Assembly: GCF_004087915.1 (NCBI RefSeq)
Contig: NZ_CP035108.1
Coordinates: forward strand, 496,001-560,000
Reading direction: 5' to 3'
DNA length: 64,000 nucleotides
From: Geovibrio thiophilus
GTDB taxonomy: Bacteria > Chrysiogenota > Deferribacteres > Deferribacterales > Geovibrionaceae
Numbering within the stretch: the stretch's first letter is position 1; the number at the start of each line of letters is the position of its first letter. Positions 25,374-34,485 of this stretch are shown one piece after another. The notes under the pieces are model-generated. The model was not told where the DNA came from. It was given only the letters and a program-made list of their open reading frames with translations, and ran no database searches. The position numbers and the translations under genes were made by a program.

Positions 25374-25402
25374 TTGACTTGCGGAGGTGGCGGGAATATA
25401 AA
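25374..25402 (+). promoter_or_regulatory. Sigma-70 promoter of the KtrB gene
   Basis: TTGACT at 25374-25379, a 17-base spacer and TATAAA at 25397-25402. It would give the KtrB gene a leader of about 140 bases. I looked for a known potassium or c-di-AMP riboswitch signature in that leader and did not see one. Confidence 0.65.
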
Positions 25403-25550
25403 CTCCGCATGCAAACTGTCGGATGTTCACTCAGGAACACAGTAGTTTCAGACCTCACCGCGGCACTTCCGGTTTCTCCGCCGCAAATATCAGCAATCTT
25501 TCACACTCTTTTTCAGGAAAAAATGCAGCCTTAAAAATTCAGGAGAATGT

Positions 25551-26858
25551 ATGCGATTCATATCGGGATTGAAGCCTTTTCAGTTTCTTGTGTTGGGGTT
25601 TTTGTCGTATGTTGTTATCGGAACAGCATTTTTATCTCTTCCGATTTCTCAGGTCACTTGGGTAAGCACCATGGACAACCTTTTTAATGTTACATCCGCC
25701 GTTTCCACAACGGGGCTCAGCACCGTGGGTGTATCGGATTCCTACACCCTTTTCGGTCAGATAGTTATTCTGGTTTTGTTCCAGTTGGGCGGGATAGGCT
25801 ACATGACTCTGACCTCGTTTATCATCCTTGCCAGAGGCAGGCAGCTGTCAGAGCTGAGAAACGGTGTACTCGGGACAGAGTTCAGCCTCCCTGCGGAGTT
25901 TAAGATCCACAGCTTTATTTTTCAGGTAGCTGTTTTTACACTGACAATTGAGCTTATCGGAACCATGATTCTGTTTATGGAGTTCAGGTCTGCCGGAGTG
26001 GATTCTCCGTTTTGGATGGCATTGTTTCATGCGGTGTCGGCGTTCACCACATCAGGTTTCAGCACTTTCAGCAACAGCATGGAGAGTTTTAAGGGCAACT
26101 GGGTGATATGTGTTACCGTCGGGGCGCTCTGCTATATGGGCTCGATAGGGTTTATTGTTCTGCATGACGCGTTTCTGGCGATAAAGAGCAAAGCGTACAG
26201 AATAACCTTCACATCAAAGGTTATTCTGGTCATTACAGCGCTGATCTTCTTTGTGTGTGCTCCTCTTTTTTACCTTTCAGAGCCTTCACTGCGCAGCACT
26301 GGTTTTTCGGAGGGTGTACTCATTTCCGCATTTCAGATCATGACAGCATCCAGCACCGCAGGCTTCAATACTGTGTCCATAGGCGGGCTTGCCCCCGCTT
26401 CGCTTACTCTTCTGATTATAGCAATGGTGATTGGCGCGTCTCCAAGCGGCACTGGCGGCGGAATAAAAACCACTTCGGTCTCGTCCTGCATAGGCATTGT
26501 TGTGAGCATTCTCAGGGGCAGAAGCTCTGTAACCTTTTTCGGGCATTCAATTCCCAACGTAAGACTTATGACGGCGGTTGCTTCCGTATCGGTTTATCTC
26601 GCAGTGCTTGCGGCAGGTGTCTTCATGCTGAGCATCACGGAGAAGCAGGAGTATATAAAGCTGGTTTTTGAAGCTGCATCCGCTCTGGGTACGGTAGGCT
26701 TGAGTATGGGGATAACCGGGGAACTCAGCGGTGCGGGAAAAATGATAATAACATTTCTGATGTTTGCTGGAAGGGTTGGACCTCTCACCATCGGGCTTTC
26801 TCTTTTCCACTCAGCCAAGGAAGCGGGAAAGCCTAAGAAGAGCGATCTTGCCGTGTAG
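25551..26858 (+). CDS. KtrB-type potassium (or sodium-dependent) uptake pore
   Basis: This 435-residue membrane protein has the four pore-loop repeats of the TrkH/KtrB superfamily: VSTTGLSTVGV, FTTSGFSTFSN, SSTAGFNTVSIGG and LGTVGLSMGITG, with the filter glycines in place. The segment PSGTGGGIKTTS precedes the last repeat. It is shorter than TrkH (483) and resembles KtrB, which works with the RCK protein KtrA. No ktrA is adjacent, so it may pair with a distant KtrA or with TrkA. A promoter and long leader precede it and a terminator follows. Confidence 0.88.
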   Translation: MRFISGLKPFQFLVLGFLSYVVIGTAFLSLPISQVTWVSTMDNLFNVTSAVSTTGLSTVGVSDSYTLFGQIVILVLFQLGGIGYMTLTSFIILARGRQLSELRNGVLGTEFSLPAEFKIHSFIFQVAVFTLTIELIGTMILFMEFRSAGVDSPFWMALFHAVSAFTTSGFSTFSNSMESFKGNWVICVTVGALCYMGSIGFIVLHDAFLAIKSKAYRITFTSKVILVITALIFFVCAPLFYLSEPSLRSTGFSEGVLISAFQIMTASSTAGFNTVSIGGLAPASLTLLIIAMVIGASPSGTGGGIKTTSVSSCIGIVVSILRGRSSVTFFGHSIPNVRLMTAVASVSVYLAVLAAGVFMLSITEKQEYIKLVFEAASALGTVGLSMGITGELSGAGKMIITFLMFAGRVGPLTIGLSLFHSAKEAGKPKKSDLAV

Positions 26859-26865
26859 TTTTAAC

Positions 26866-26898
26866 GTCTCTTCCGTTACTGAGCGCAGCGGAAGAGAC
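26866..26898 (+). terminator. Intrinsic terminator after the KtrB gene
   Basis: GTCTCTTCCG (26866-26875) pairs with CGGAAGAGAC (26889-26898), a 10-bp stem followed by ATATCTTTTTATT. It lies between convergent genes and may serve both. Confidence 0.82.
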
Positions 26899-26906
26899 AT
26901 ATCTTT

Positions 26907-27158
26907 TTATTCAACCTTTTCGCCGGTTTCCGAATCCACAAGGTGGAGCTCACCGTTCGTTATGCCGATGCCGACTTCAAGGCAGCTGTAGACGAATTCC
27001 TCAAAGCTCATGCCGTTTACTTCGCAAGCCTGATTGATTTCGTCCATAAATTCTTTTTCCATGGCAAATGCCATGCTCACCATATTCTCTTCATCAATTT
27101 CCTGATCATGGTCGTGGCTTCCGCAGCCGCCGCTTCCGCATCCGCATTTGTCGCTCAT
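26907..27158 (-). CDS. Small Cys/His-rich protein
   Basis: This 83-residue protein opens with a metal-ligand cluster (CGCGSGGCGSHDHD: four Cys and two His in the first 18 residues), followed by an acidic helical domain (FEEFVYSCLEVGIGI). The N-terminus resembles soft metal-binding tails seen in nickel or zinc chaperones and SlyD-like proteins. The body has no domain I recognise. It is 9 bases downstream of the hybrid kinase gene and probably co-transcribed with it, which hints at metal handling linked to the sensor, but that is inference. Confidence 0.6.
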   Translation of the reverse strand: MSDKCGCGSGGCGSHDHDQEIDEENMVSMAFAMEKEFMDEINQACEVNGMSFEEFVYSCLEVGIGITNGELHLVDSETGEKVE

Positions 27159-27167
27159 GCTGTCTCC

Positions 27168-29324
27168 TTATATAAATCCGGTGAAATTATCTATCGTTCC
27201 GGTTAATGAGTCAATATCGAACTCTTTTGCATCTTTTGCAAGTTTTTCTGCCCAGTTTTTCAATTCTTTTATATTTTCCTTTTCAGCAAGTGCCAGAGCA
27301 AGGGCGGCGAAGCTTTCCATATCGCTTATTACAAACCTGCGTGAAATTTGCTGCCATCTGGCGTGCAGCTCGGTTCGTATTATTTCCCGCTGTTCAGGGG
27401 TTATTCCTGCGCCCGGGGCATGCTCATGTCTTTTCTCCGGCTGCTTGACCCTGTGTTTAATAAAGACTTTCAGCGCATCTGTAAGTTCTGATGAAATTAT
27501 GGGCTTTTTTACATATGCCGCACAGCCGCAGGCGAAAGCCTCTTCCATTCTGTCGCTGAGAACATCTGCGGAAACAGCGATAATGGGTATGTGCGCCGTC
27601 GCGCTGCTGCCTTTGAGCATTTTCGCCGCCGCATAGCCGTCCGTTCCGGGCATTTTCATATCAAGCAGTACAATGTCAGGCATATGTTCAGAGGCTTTTG
27701 CAAAAGCCTCCTGTCCGTTTTCAGCCTCAATGAAAGTGAAGGGATGCTCCTTCAGAAGCAGACGGATCAGGAAGCGGTTGTGGGGGCTGTCGTCCGCGAT
27801 GAGAATCCTTGCCGGTTCAAAATGCACTGCTCCGCTGTCTGTTTTTTCCGGACGGGGCTGATCACAGATCCTGATATTACCGAATTTCACGGTGAAAAGC
27901 GAGCCTCTGCCCTTTATGCTTGATACACTCACAGTGCCGTTCATAGCCTCAGTGAGCTTTTTGGTGATGGCAAGTCCCAGCCCTGTTCCGCCGTATCTGG
28001 CGTGATCCTGTCCCTGCTGCTGGGCGAAGTTTTCAAATACCGCCTCAAGCTGGCTTTGCTCTATCCCCATGCCGCTGTCCTCAACGGTTATAGTCACTGA
28101 GCGGAGATTGCCTTCTGCCGCTTCCTCCCTGCATGATATTTTGATAAAGCCGCTGTCGGTAAATTTCACTGCGTTTCCCACAAGGTTGAAGAGTATCTGC
28201 CGAAGCCTGATGCCGTCAAAGAGAATCTGCCTGCTGCAACCGCCCGTGTCCAGAATCAGTTTAAGCCCTTTTCTTTTGACTGTTTCAGAGAAGATGTTCA
28301 CCGTCTCGTCAACAACTGCGCATATATTAAGCGGCACGGGGTTTATATCTATCCTGCCGGATTCTATTTTGGAGAGGTCAAGCAGGTCGTTGATAAGCTT
28401 CATAAGTGTTTCGCCGCTGTCCTTAATGGTGTTCAGCAGGTTTGCGTGTTCGGGCTCGTTTATGTCCCTGCTAAGAATTTCGGCGAAGCCGAGGATAATG
28501 TTCATCGGTGTGCGTATTTCATGGCTGATATTGGCGAGGAATTCGCTTTTTGCCCTGTTTGCCGTGTCCGCCGCTTCCTTCGCCGCCCTCAGTTCCTCTG
28601 TACGGCTTACTTTCAGCAGGTTGTCGTGATAGCGGGCAAAGAGAATGTTGAGGGATTCTGTGAGCACACCCAGCTCATCCTTGGCGTGTCTTTCGGATAT
28701 GTTGATGCTGTATATGGACTGGCTTGAGGGGTCGGCTCCGGCGAGCTTCTCGGCTATTTTCTGAATCTGTCTTACAAGGGTGAGGTGGAACGAGACAGCG
28801 TAAAGCAGCGAAAGCACGGCGGTCACAAGAAATGTGCTTATGAAAACTGTTCCCGCGTGGGACGCGAAATCCTCAGAGATATTTCTGATATTCGGCTGTA
28901 TTTCGGCGTAACCGGCGTAGTGCCAGTTTTTGCCGTAAATCAGGGGAAAACGGAAAGACATTTCCCCCGTGTACATTTTTTGAATAAGGATGATGAAATA
29001 GCCTGCTTCCGTGCTCCGTGCCTCACTTTCGGCGAGAACCTCATTTTTATCATTTACCAGAATGACCTTTTTGACTATTCCAGCCTCCACCAGCCCGTCT
29101 GTTATGCCCTGAGCAAGACTTTTGTTTCCGGTGACGAGGGCATGCCCCGCAGTCTGCGACATCATGGAGGTCATTTTTTCGAGGCGGCTTTTCACACCAG
29201 CCTGCTCCTTCCTGAAATCGAACCACAGCAGAACTATGCTGAGCAGCAGTCCCAGCGTGAAAGCAATGAAAAATGTCATCTTTGCCTGTTTATACGGCAG
29301 GCTTTGGGTAAATTTAACTTTCAT
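27168..29324 (-). CDS. Hybrid sensor histidine kinase with receiver domain
   Basis: The 718-residue protein is an inner-membrane sensor: helix at about 16-34, a periplasmic domain of about 120 residues, a second helix near 165-185, HAMP and a short coiled coil. A HisKA domain follows (FLANISHEIRTPMN, phospho-His in SHEIRTP), then an ATPase domain (NLVGNAVKF, DSGMGIEQ, GTGLGLAITKK) and a receiver (LIADDSP, LLDMKMPGTDG with the phospho-Asp). The last 80 residues look like a helical output tail (DAKEFDIDSL) but lack a clear Hpt histidine, so phosphate must go to another partner. The ligand is unknown. Confidence 0.88.
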   Translation of the reverse strand: MKVKFTQSLPYKQAKMTFFIAFTLGLLLSIVLLWFDFRKEQAGVKSRLEKMTSMMSQTAGHALVTGNKSLAQGITDGLVEAGIVKKVILVNDKNEVLAESEARSTEAGYFIILIQKMYTGEMSFRFPLIYGKNWHYAGYAEIQPNIRNISEDFASHAGTVFISTFLVTAVLSLLYAVSFHLTLVRQIQKIAEKLAGADPSSQSIYSINISERHAKDELGVLTESLNILFARYHDNLLKVSRTEELRAAKEAADTANRAKSEFLANISHEIRTPMNIILGFAEILSRDINEPEHANLLNTIKDSGETLMKLINDLLDLSKIESGRIDINPVPLNICAVVDETVNIFSETVKRKGLKLILDTGGCSRQILFDGIRLRQILFNLVGNAVKFTDSGFIKISCREEAAEGNLRSVTITVEDSGMGIEQSQLEAVFENFAQQQGQDHARYGGTGLGLAITKKLTEAMNGTVSVSSIKGRGSLFTVKFGNIRICDQPRPEKTDSGAVHFEPARILIADDSPHNRFLIRLLLKEHPFTFIEAENGQEAFAKASEHMPDIVLLDMKMPGTDGYAAAKMLKGSSATAHIPIIAVSADVLSDRMEEAFACGCAAYVKKPIISSELTDALKVFIKHRVKQPEKRHEHAPGAGITPEQREIIRTELHARWQQISRRFVISDMESFAALALALAEKENIKELKNWAEKLAKDAKEFDIDSLTGTIDNFTGFI

Positions 29325-29385
29325 AACCCATGATCAGACAGAACCGGTAAATTATCAATATAAAAGTGTATGTTAAAGGGTGTTT

Positions 29386-30372
29386 TCAGAGTTTAATTAC
29401 TGTCCGTCCGGCTGCTCTCCCTGTGAGCATGGCTTTTATTTTTTCATCCAGTCCGCCTAGGTCTGTTTCCGCTGTGAGTTCATTGAGTCCTGCGGGTTTC
29501 CATTTGCCGCCGAGCCTGCTCCATGCCTTGATCCGCCTGTCCTTCGGGCATTCTACCGAGTCGATCCCTATGAGGCTTACACCCCTGAGTATGAACGGAA
29601 AGACGTTCAGCGGGAGCTCAGGCGACAGCGCGAGCCCGCAGCAGGAAACAGCGCCGCCGTATTTCACCGATTTTAGCATGGACGCGAGGGCGTTTCCGCC
29701 GAGAACATCTATCCCGCCGTCCCACATCGGCTTCATCAGCGGTTTTTCCGAACCTGCGGTGAAATCCGCGGATGATATTACGCTTGCCGCACCGATGGAC
29801 CTGAGGAAAGGCTCAAGCTCCGGCTTGCCTGTCACGGCGCACGGGGAGAAGCCTTCCGCCGCGAGTATGGAGAGAGCTATGCTGCCTACTCCGCCTGTGG
29901 CTCCGGTTACGGCGATTTGCCCGCCCCTCAGCCCCATATGGAGCAGCCCGTCTGCGCAGAGTGCCGCTGTAAGCCCCGCTGTGCCGATTGACATGCTCTC
30001 TTTCATCGTCAGTCCGGCAGGCAGAGGCAGAACCCAAGCAGAGGGCACACGGATGTATTCACCGAAGCCGCCCGGAGTGTTCATTCCGAGGTCATAGCCA
30101 GTGACTATAACCATGTCGCCCTCTCTGAAACTGCCGTCTGTGCACTTTGCCACTTCCCCTGCGGCGTCTATGCCCGGCGTGTGCGGATATTTCTTCGTCA
30201 CTCCCTTGTTGCCGGAGGCGGAGAGGGCATCCTTGTAATTCAGGGATGAGTAGCGCACACGGATCAGCACCTCTCCGGCGGGAAGATCATCTGTGCTGCG
30301 CTCGGTAATGCGTCCTGAATATGTGCCGTCCCCGTTTTCCGATGTCACGTAAGCCCTGAATCCGATGCCCAT
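29386..30372 (-). CDS. acuI: Acrylyl-CoA reductase/YhdH-type quinone oxidoreductase
   Basis: This 328-residue zinc-independent medium-chain dehydrogenase belongs to the YhdH/YhfP/AcuI group. Family features are the N-terminal SSLNYKDALSASGNKGVTKKYPHTPGID-type segment (core LNYKDALS), the nucleotide-binding loop VTGATGGVGSIAL and the C-terminal GRTVI end. AcuI reduces acryloyl-CoA to propionyl-CoA with NADPH and protects against acrylate or DMSP products. The exact substrate here is inferred. It follows the iron alcohol dehydrogenase gene by 11 bases in an operon. Confidence 0.85.
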   Translation of the reverse strand: MGIGFRAYVTSENGDGTYSGRITERSTDDLPAGEVLIRVRYSSLNYKDALSASGNKGVTKKYPHTPGIDAAGEVAKCTDGSFREGDMVIVTGYDLGMNTPGGFGEYIRVPSAWVLPLPAGLTMKESMSIGTAGLTAALCADGLLHMGLRGGQIAVTGATGGVGSIALSILAAEGFSPCAVTGKPELEPFLRSIGAASVISSADFTAGSEKPLMKPMWDGGIDVLGGNALASMLKSVKYGGAVSCCGLALSPELPLNVFPFILRGVSLIGIDSVECPKDRRIKAWSRLGGKWKPAGLNELTAETDLGGLDEKIKAMLTGRAAGRTVIKL

Positions 30373-30383
30373 ATGCTCCTCCG

Positions 30384-31550
30384 TCAGTAAGCCATTTTAA
30401 GAATGGCAAGTACGTCTTTTGATTTAAGCTTTTTAAATTCACCTATTTCGCCGAAGCGCACAGCGCCTTCTGCCATTTTCCGCAATGAATCTTCTTCGAC
30501 CCCTGTCTCAGAGAGCCTTGCGGGCAGACCTACGGAGTTATAGAAGGTTCTCAGGCGGTCGATCCCCTCAAGTGCGGCGGCTTTTTTATCTGCGCTTTCC
30601 GCAACGCCGAAAACGTTTACGGCGAGATTGTAAAACTTGTCGGTATTATTGTCGTCCATCACGTACTTCATCCAGTTGGGGAAAAGGATCGCAAGCCCTG
30701 CCCCGTGGGATATATCAAAAAGTGCGCTCACTTCATGCTCAATGGAATGGTTTGCCCAGTCTCCTTCCCTGCCGAGGGAGAGGAGGGTGTTCAGGGCAAG
30801 GTTCCCCGCCCAGAGGATCTCGGCTCTGGCTGTGTAGTCGTTGGGTTTTTCCATTACGATCGGCGCATATTTCAGGCAGGTTTTAAGCAGAGCCTCCGCC
30901 AGCCTGTCCTGAGTAAAAGTGTCCGGCGTGGGTGAGAAATACTGCTCAAAGATGTGACTCATTATGTCGGCTATCCCCGCCGCCGTGTGGAAGGGGGGGA
31001 CGGAATAAGTGTACTCGGGATCAAGAACGGAAAACTTAGGCCAGAGAATGGGTGAATACACAGCCAGTTTCTGCTGAGTTTCGATATTTGAGACAACTGC
31101 GTTTCCGTTGGACTCCGAACCCGTGGCGGCGAGAGTGAGCACCGTTCCGATGGGGATTGCTTTATTGATCGCCGCTTTGCGCAGAAAGAAGTCCCACGGG
31201 TCGCCTTCATAATTGACAGAGCCGGCTATAGCCTTGGCGCAGTCTATCACGCTGCCGCCGCCGACGGCTAGGATGAAGTCTATATTCTCCTCCCGGCATA
31301 TGCGGACGCCTTCACGCACGCTTGTAATGCGGGGGTTGGGCTCAATGCCTCCCAGCTCGGTATAAAAAAGCCCTCTGTCGGTGAGCTTGTCCGTGATGGT
31401 CTGAAAAAGTCCTTCCCGTTTAATCCTTTTGCTGCCGTAGCAGATGAGAACACGGGTAGCCCCGTATTTTTCTATCTGTCTTCCCAGAACCTTTATCTGG
31501 TTTCTGCCGAAGAAAATTTTTGTGGGAATATTAAGGGTGAAATTGTCCAT
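30384..31550 (-). CDS. Iron-containing alcohol/butanol dehydrogenase (YqhD/BdhA type)
   Basis: This 388-residue group III dehydrogenase has the nucleotide loop VGGGSVIDCAKAIA (GGGS motif). Metal ligands are as in YqhD: Asp and His in AGIADIMSHIFEQYF, and two His in NHSIEHEVSALFDISHGAGLAIL. Such enzymes reduce aldehydes with NADPH. Paired with the AcuI-like reductase downstream, a role in aldehyde/acrylyl detoxification or reductive disposal is plausible. Length is typical. Confidence 0.9.
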   Translation of the reverse strand: MDNFTLNIPTKIFFGRNQIKVLGRQIEKYGATRVLICYGSKRIKREGLFQTITDKLTDRGLFYTELGGIEPNPRITSVREGVRICREENIDFILAVGGGSVIDCAKAIAGSVNYEGDPWDFFLRKAAINKAIPIGTVLTLAATGSESNGNAVVSNIETQQKLAVYSPILWPKFSVLDPEYTYSVPPFHTAAGIADIMSHIFEQYFSPTPDTFTQDRLAEALLKTCLKYAPIVMEKPNDYTARAEILWAGNLALNTLLSLGREGDWANHSIEHEVSALFDISHGAGLAILFPNWMKYVMDDNNTDKFYNLAVNVFGVAESADKKAAALEGIDRLRTFYNSVGLPARLSETGVEEDSLRKMAEGAVRFGEIGEFKKLKSKDVLAILKMAY

Positions 31551-31668
31551 TCGGTGTCCTCCGTAATACTATAAGGATAGCATTTATACGGATTGGTTCA
31601 AGCCCCGTGTTCCCTAATTGCCTTTACTGTGTGCGGATATTCTGGTATTAATCCGTTTAGAGGGCGCT

Positions 31669-32526
31669 ATGAAGAAAAACATAGGAAAAATATTAATAAA
31701 AGTAATCATGGTTCTGCTGATTCTCGGTCTTGTGGGGAGGGCGGTTTATGTTCTCAGCGGGGCTGAGGGCGGACACCTGCCGGAAAATACCGTTGCGGAA
31801 CTCTCCATAACCGGAATAATTTATGACGCGGACGGCATAATCGAATCGTTGGAAGAGCTTTCTAAAAATGAGAAAGTCAAAGGCATAATCCTCAGGGTGA
31901 ACAGCCCGGGCGGAGTTATCACCCCTACTAAGGAAATTTTCGATTATATCCAGACAATCAACAAGCCTGTTTACGCCTCCATGGAGAGCGTGGCGGCTTC
32001 CGGCGGATATTATGTCTCCGCGGCGTGCGACCGCATATTCGCCATGCCCACCACAATCACCGGCAGCATAGGGGTTATCATGCAGCTTTCCAACTATGAA
32101 AAGCTGATGAACACCATCGGCATAAAAAACTTTGCCCTGAAAAGCGGTGAGTTTAAGGACATAGGCTCTCCCGACAGGGAGATGACCGATGCGGAGAAAG
32201 AGATTCTCATGACCACCGTTATGGATATGTACGAGCAGTTTATAGAGGATATTCAGAAACGCAGGAACATGGATGAGGCGGTGCTCAGGGCTCAGGCGGA
32301 CGGCAGGGTATTCACCGGAAAGCGCGCTTTCGATATGGGCTTCGTGGACAACCTCGGCAGCAGAAGAGACGCTTTTGAAGAGATGAAAAACGAACTGAAG
32401 CTTGAGAATGTTGAGCTTCGGAGCTTCGATAAGGAACTCACTGTCTGGGATAAATTCTTCGGCAGCTTCAAAGGGGTCAGCTTATCCGGCGGAGCTCACT
32501 TCATGTATCTGTACAAAGGATATTGA
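31669..32526 (+). CDS. sppA: Signal peptide peptidase SppA, short form
   Basis: SppA degrades cleaved signal peptides in the inner membrane. From ATG 31669 it is 285 residues with one N-terminal membrane helix (residues 7-29). The catalytic Ser111 is in VAASGGYYVSAAC and the general-base Lys163 in SGEFKDIGSPDREMT, the standard Ser-Lys dyad. Length matches the single-domain (about 300-residue) SppA, not the 600-residue E. coli form. The in-frame upstream ATG at 31618 would put 17 extra residues ahead of the membrane anchor and is not preferred. Confidence 0.92.
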   Translation: MKKNIGKILIKVIMVLLILGLVGRAVYVLSGAEGGHLPENTVAELSITGIIYDADGIIESLEELSKNEKVKGIILRVNSPGGVITPTKEIFDYIQTINKPVYASMESVAASGGYYVSAACDRIFAMPTTITGSIGVIMQLSNYEKLMNTIGIKNFALKSGEFKDIGSPDREMTDAEKEILMTTVMDMYEQFIEDIQKRRNMDEAVLRAQADGRVFTGKRAFDMGFVDNLGSRRDAFEEMKNELKLENVELRSFDKELTVWDKFFGSFKGVSLSGGAHFMYLYKGY

Positions 32527-32533
32527 CACATAA

Positions 32534-32567
32534 GCACCTCACGCTCCCGTGAATGAGAGTGAGGTGC
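32534..32567. terminator. Bidirectional hairpin between convergent sppA and sulP genes
   Basis: GCACCTCAC (32534-32542) pairs with GTGAGGTGC (32559-32567), extended inside by CTC/GAG after a mismatch. There is no good U-tract on either strand, so it may be a weak terminator or an RNA end stabiliser. Confidence 0.65.
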
Positions 32568-32583
32568 GCACACTGAGCCGCAT

Positions 32584-34212
32584 TTACTGCTGTGCGGCTT
32601 TCTTCTTTCCATCTTCACATATATGTTTTCTTGCATGTCTGAATGCCTCCGCCAGTGTGGGGAAAATATGCTGTTGAGGCAGGTATCCGCTTATCTCAAG
32701 ATCCGTGAGCCTTTCTTTCAGCGCGTCATTAGCCACTATCATGGCTATTATTCCGCTTTCCTTTATGTTCACAAGCATTTCCGTGAGGGCGAAAAATCCC
32801 GAATAGTCGATGAACGGAACCTTTGAGCAGTTGAAGATAACCACCTCATTATCCAGTATCATTCCCACTTTGCCCACTACCTGAGTGGCGGAGCCGAAGA
32901 AAAACGGACCGTTTACATCCACAACCCTTATCAGGTGTCTGCCGTTCGGGGACGCGCCGCAGGGGGCGGTATCGTCTATGTCCAGATCTATGTCGTCCAC
33001 CTGAGTCTGTGTCTGTTTGGCAATGCGGTAGGTGAGAAGAACGGAAGCCGCCACCAGCCCCACGCCGACAGCCACAATGAGATCCACGAATACAGTGAGA
33101 ACAAGCACTATAGACATCACGGCTATGTCGTGTCTCGGCGCCTTCTTGATTATTTTCAGGAAGCGGTAATCGACAATATCGAACCCAACCTTGATAAGTA
33201 TTCCCGCCAGAACCGCGAGAGGAACCTTCTCCGCCTGCTCGCCGAAGCCGAGAACAAACCCCAGAAGCAGCAGGGCGTGGATAACGCCGGATAGTCTTGT
33301 CGTTCCGCCTGATTTGACATTTATCACAGTGCGCATCGTCGCCCCTGCCCCGGGTATTCCCCCTGCCAGAGCGGAAAGCATGTTTCCCAGCCCCTGTCCG
33401 AAGAGCTCCTTGTCCGGCTTGTGCTTTGAGCGGGTCAGTGAATCGGACACAAGAGAGGTGAGCAGGCTGTCTATGGAACCGAGAACGGCGAGGCTCAGCG
33501 CCGTGGTTACTATAAAAGTAAGCTGCGATATGGAGAATGCAGGCATATGAAACGAAGGCAGACCGGACGGAATATCGCCTATTACCGCAGTATTAAATCC
33601 CATGATGCCTGCAAAAGCGGTTACTCCTATGAGGGCAATGAGCGGTGAAGGGAAAACCCGTGTGATCTTTTTAGGCGTGAGAAAAACTATTGCTAAGGTG
33701 ATAAGCCCAAGAGCGAGATCAGGAATATGAAAGTCAGTAAAAATCCTGTCCGCTTCGGCTACGGCGATGAGCGGCGAACGGACACTCTCCGCCCCTGTGA
33801 GCGGATGGATCTGGAGAAGGATTATTATGATGCCTATTCCCGTCATGAAACCGGAGATCACCGGATAGGGGATGTAGCGTATCAGTCCTCCGACACGACA
33901 GAAGCCGAGAAGCATCTGGAAAACGCCGCCGAGGAATATGATGGTGACCACAAAGGTCATATCCCCGTGATAGAGGGCGACTGCGGAGGCGGTGACCACT
34001 GTCATGGGTCCTGTGGGACCTGAGATCTGAACGGGAGTTCCGCCGAGGAGAGCCGCTGTGAGCCCCAGAATTATAGCGCCGTAAAGCCCCGCCTGCGCGC
34101 CTGCTCCGCTTGCCACGCCGAAAGCCAGCGCAAGGGGGAGGGCTATAACCCCTGCGGTTATTCCTCCGTACAGATCCCCCGCCAGTCTTTTTGTATAGTC
34201 TCTCTTCCTCAT
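32584..34212 (-). CDS. SulP-family anion transporter with STAS domain
   Basis: The 542-residue protein has about 12 hydrophobic segments and the SulP family opening (YGGITAGVIALPLALAFG), with ISGPTGPMTVV in the transport core. A C-terminal STAS domain (about 430-535, containing VVIFNCSKVPFIDYSG) follows. SulP proteins move sulfate, bicarbonate or C4 acids. The long QISGPTGPMT motif with GVASG suggests the sulfate/bicarbonate group, but the substrate is not certain. It is convergent with sppA. Confidence 0.88.
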   Translation of the reverse strand: MRKRDYTKRLAGDLYGGITAGVIALPLALAFGVASGAGAQAGLYGAIILGLTAALLGGTPVQISGPTGPMTVVTASAVALYHGDMTFVVTIIFLGGVFQMLLGFCRVGGLIRYIPYPVISGFMTGIGIIIILLQIHPLTGAESVRSPLIAVAEADRIFTDFHIPDLALGLITLAIVFLTPKKITRVFPSPLIALIGVTAFAGIMGFNTAVIGDIPSGLPSFHMPAFSISQLTFIVTTALSLAVLGSIDSLLTSLVSDSLTRSKHKPDKELFGQGLGNMLSALAGGIPGAGATMRTVINVKSGGTTRLSGVIHALLLLGFVLGFGEQAEKVPLAVLAGILIKVGFDIVDYRFLKIIKKAPRHDIAVMSIVLVLTVFVDLIVAVGVGLVAASVLLTYRIAKQTQTQVDDIDLDIDDTAPCGASPNGRHLIRVVDVNGPFFFGSATQVVGKVGMILDNEVVIFNCSKVPFIDYSGFFALTEMLVNIKESGIIAMIVANDALKERLTDLEISGYLPQQHIFPTLAEAFRHARKHICEDGKKKAAQQ

Positions 34213-34485
34213 CCGGTTAAGCCCGCCTGTATGTGAACCTTATGCAGTAAGCGTATGCGGTTTTATGAACTATATCTTATAATGAAATTGTCTCTGTTTG
34301 CGTCCTCCGTGTCAATCTGTTTTCAGGGGAAAGTTAAAAAAATACTGCTGCTGCATAAGCTGTAAATTAATTACATTTAACTAATAATAAAATTAATAGA
34401 GAGGCTGTTTATGCTCACGAGTCTTTACTGTTGAATATACCCCGTATGTTGACATATACTTGCCTATTGTGCACTGAACGGAGGG

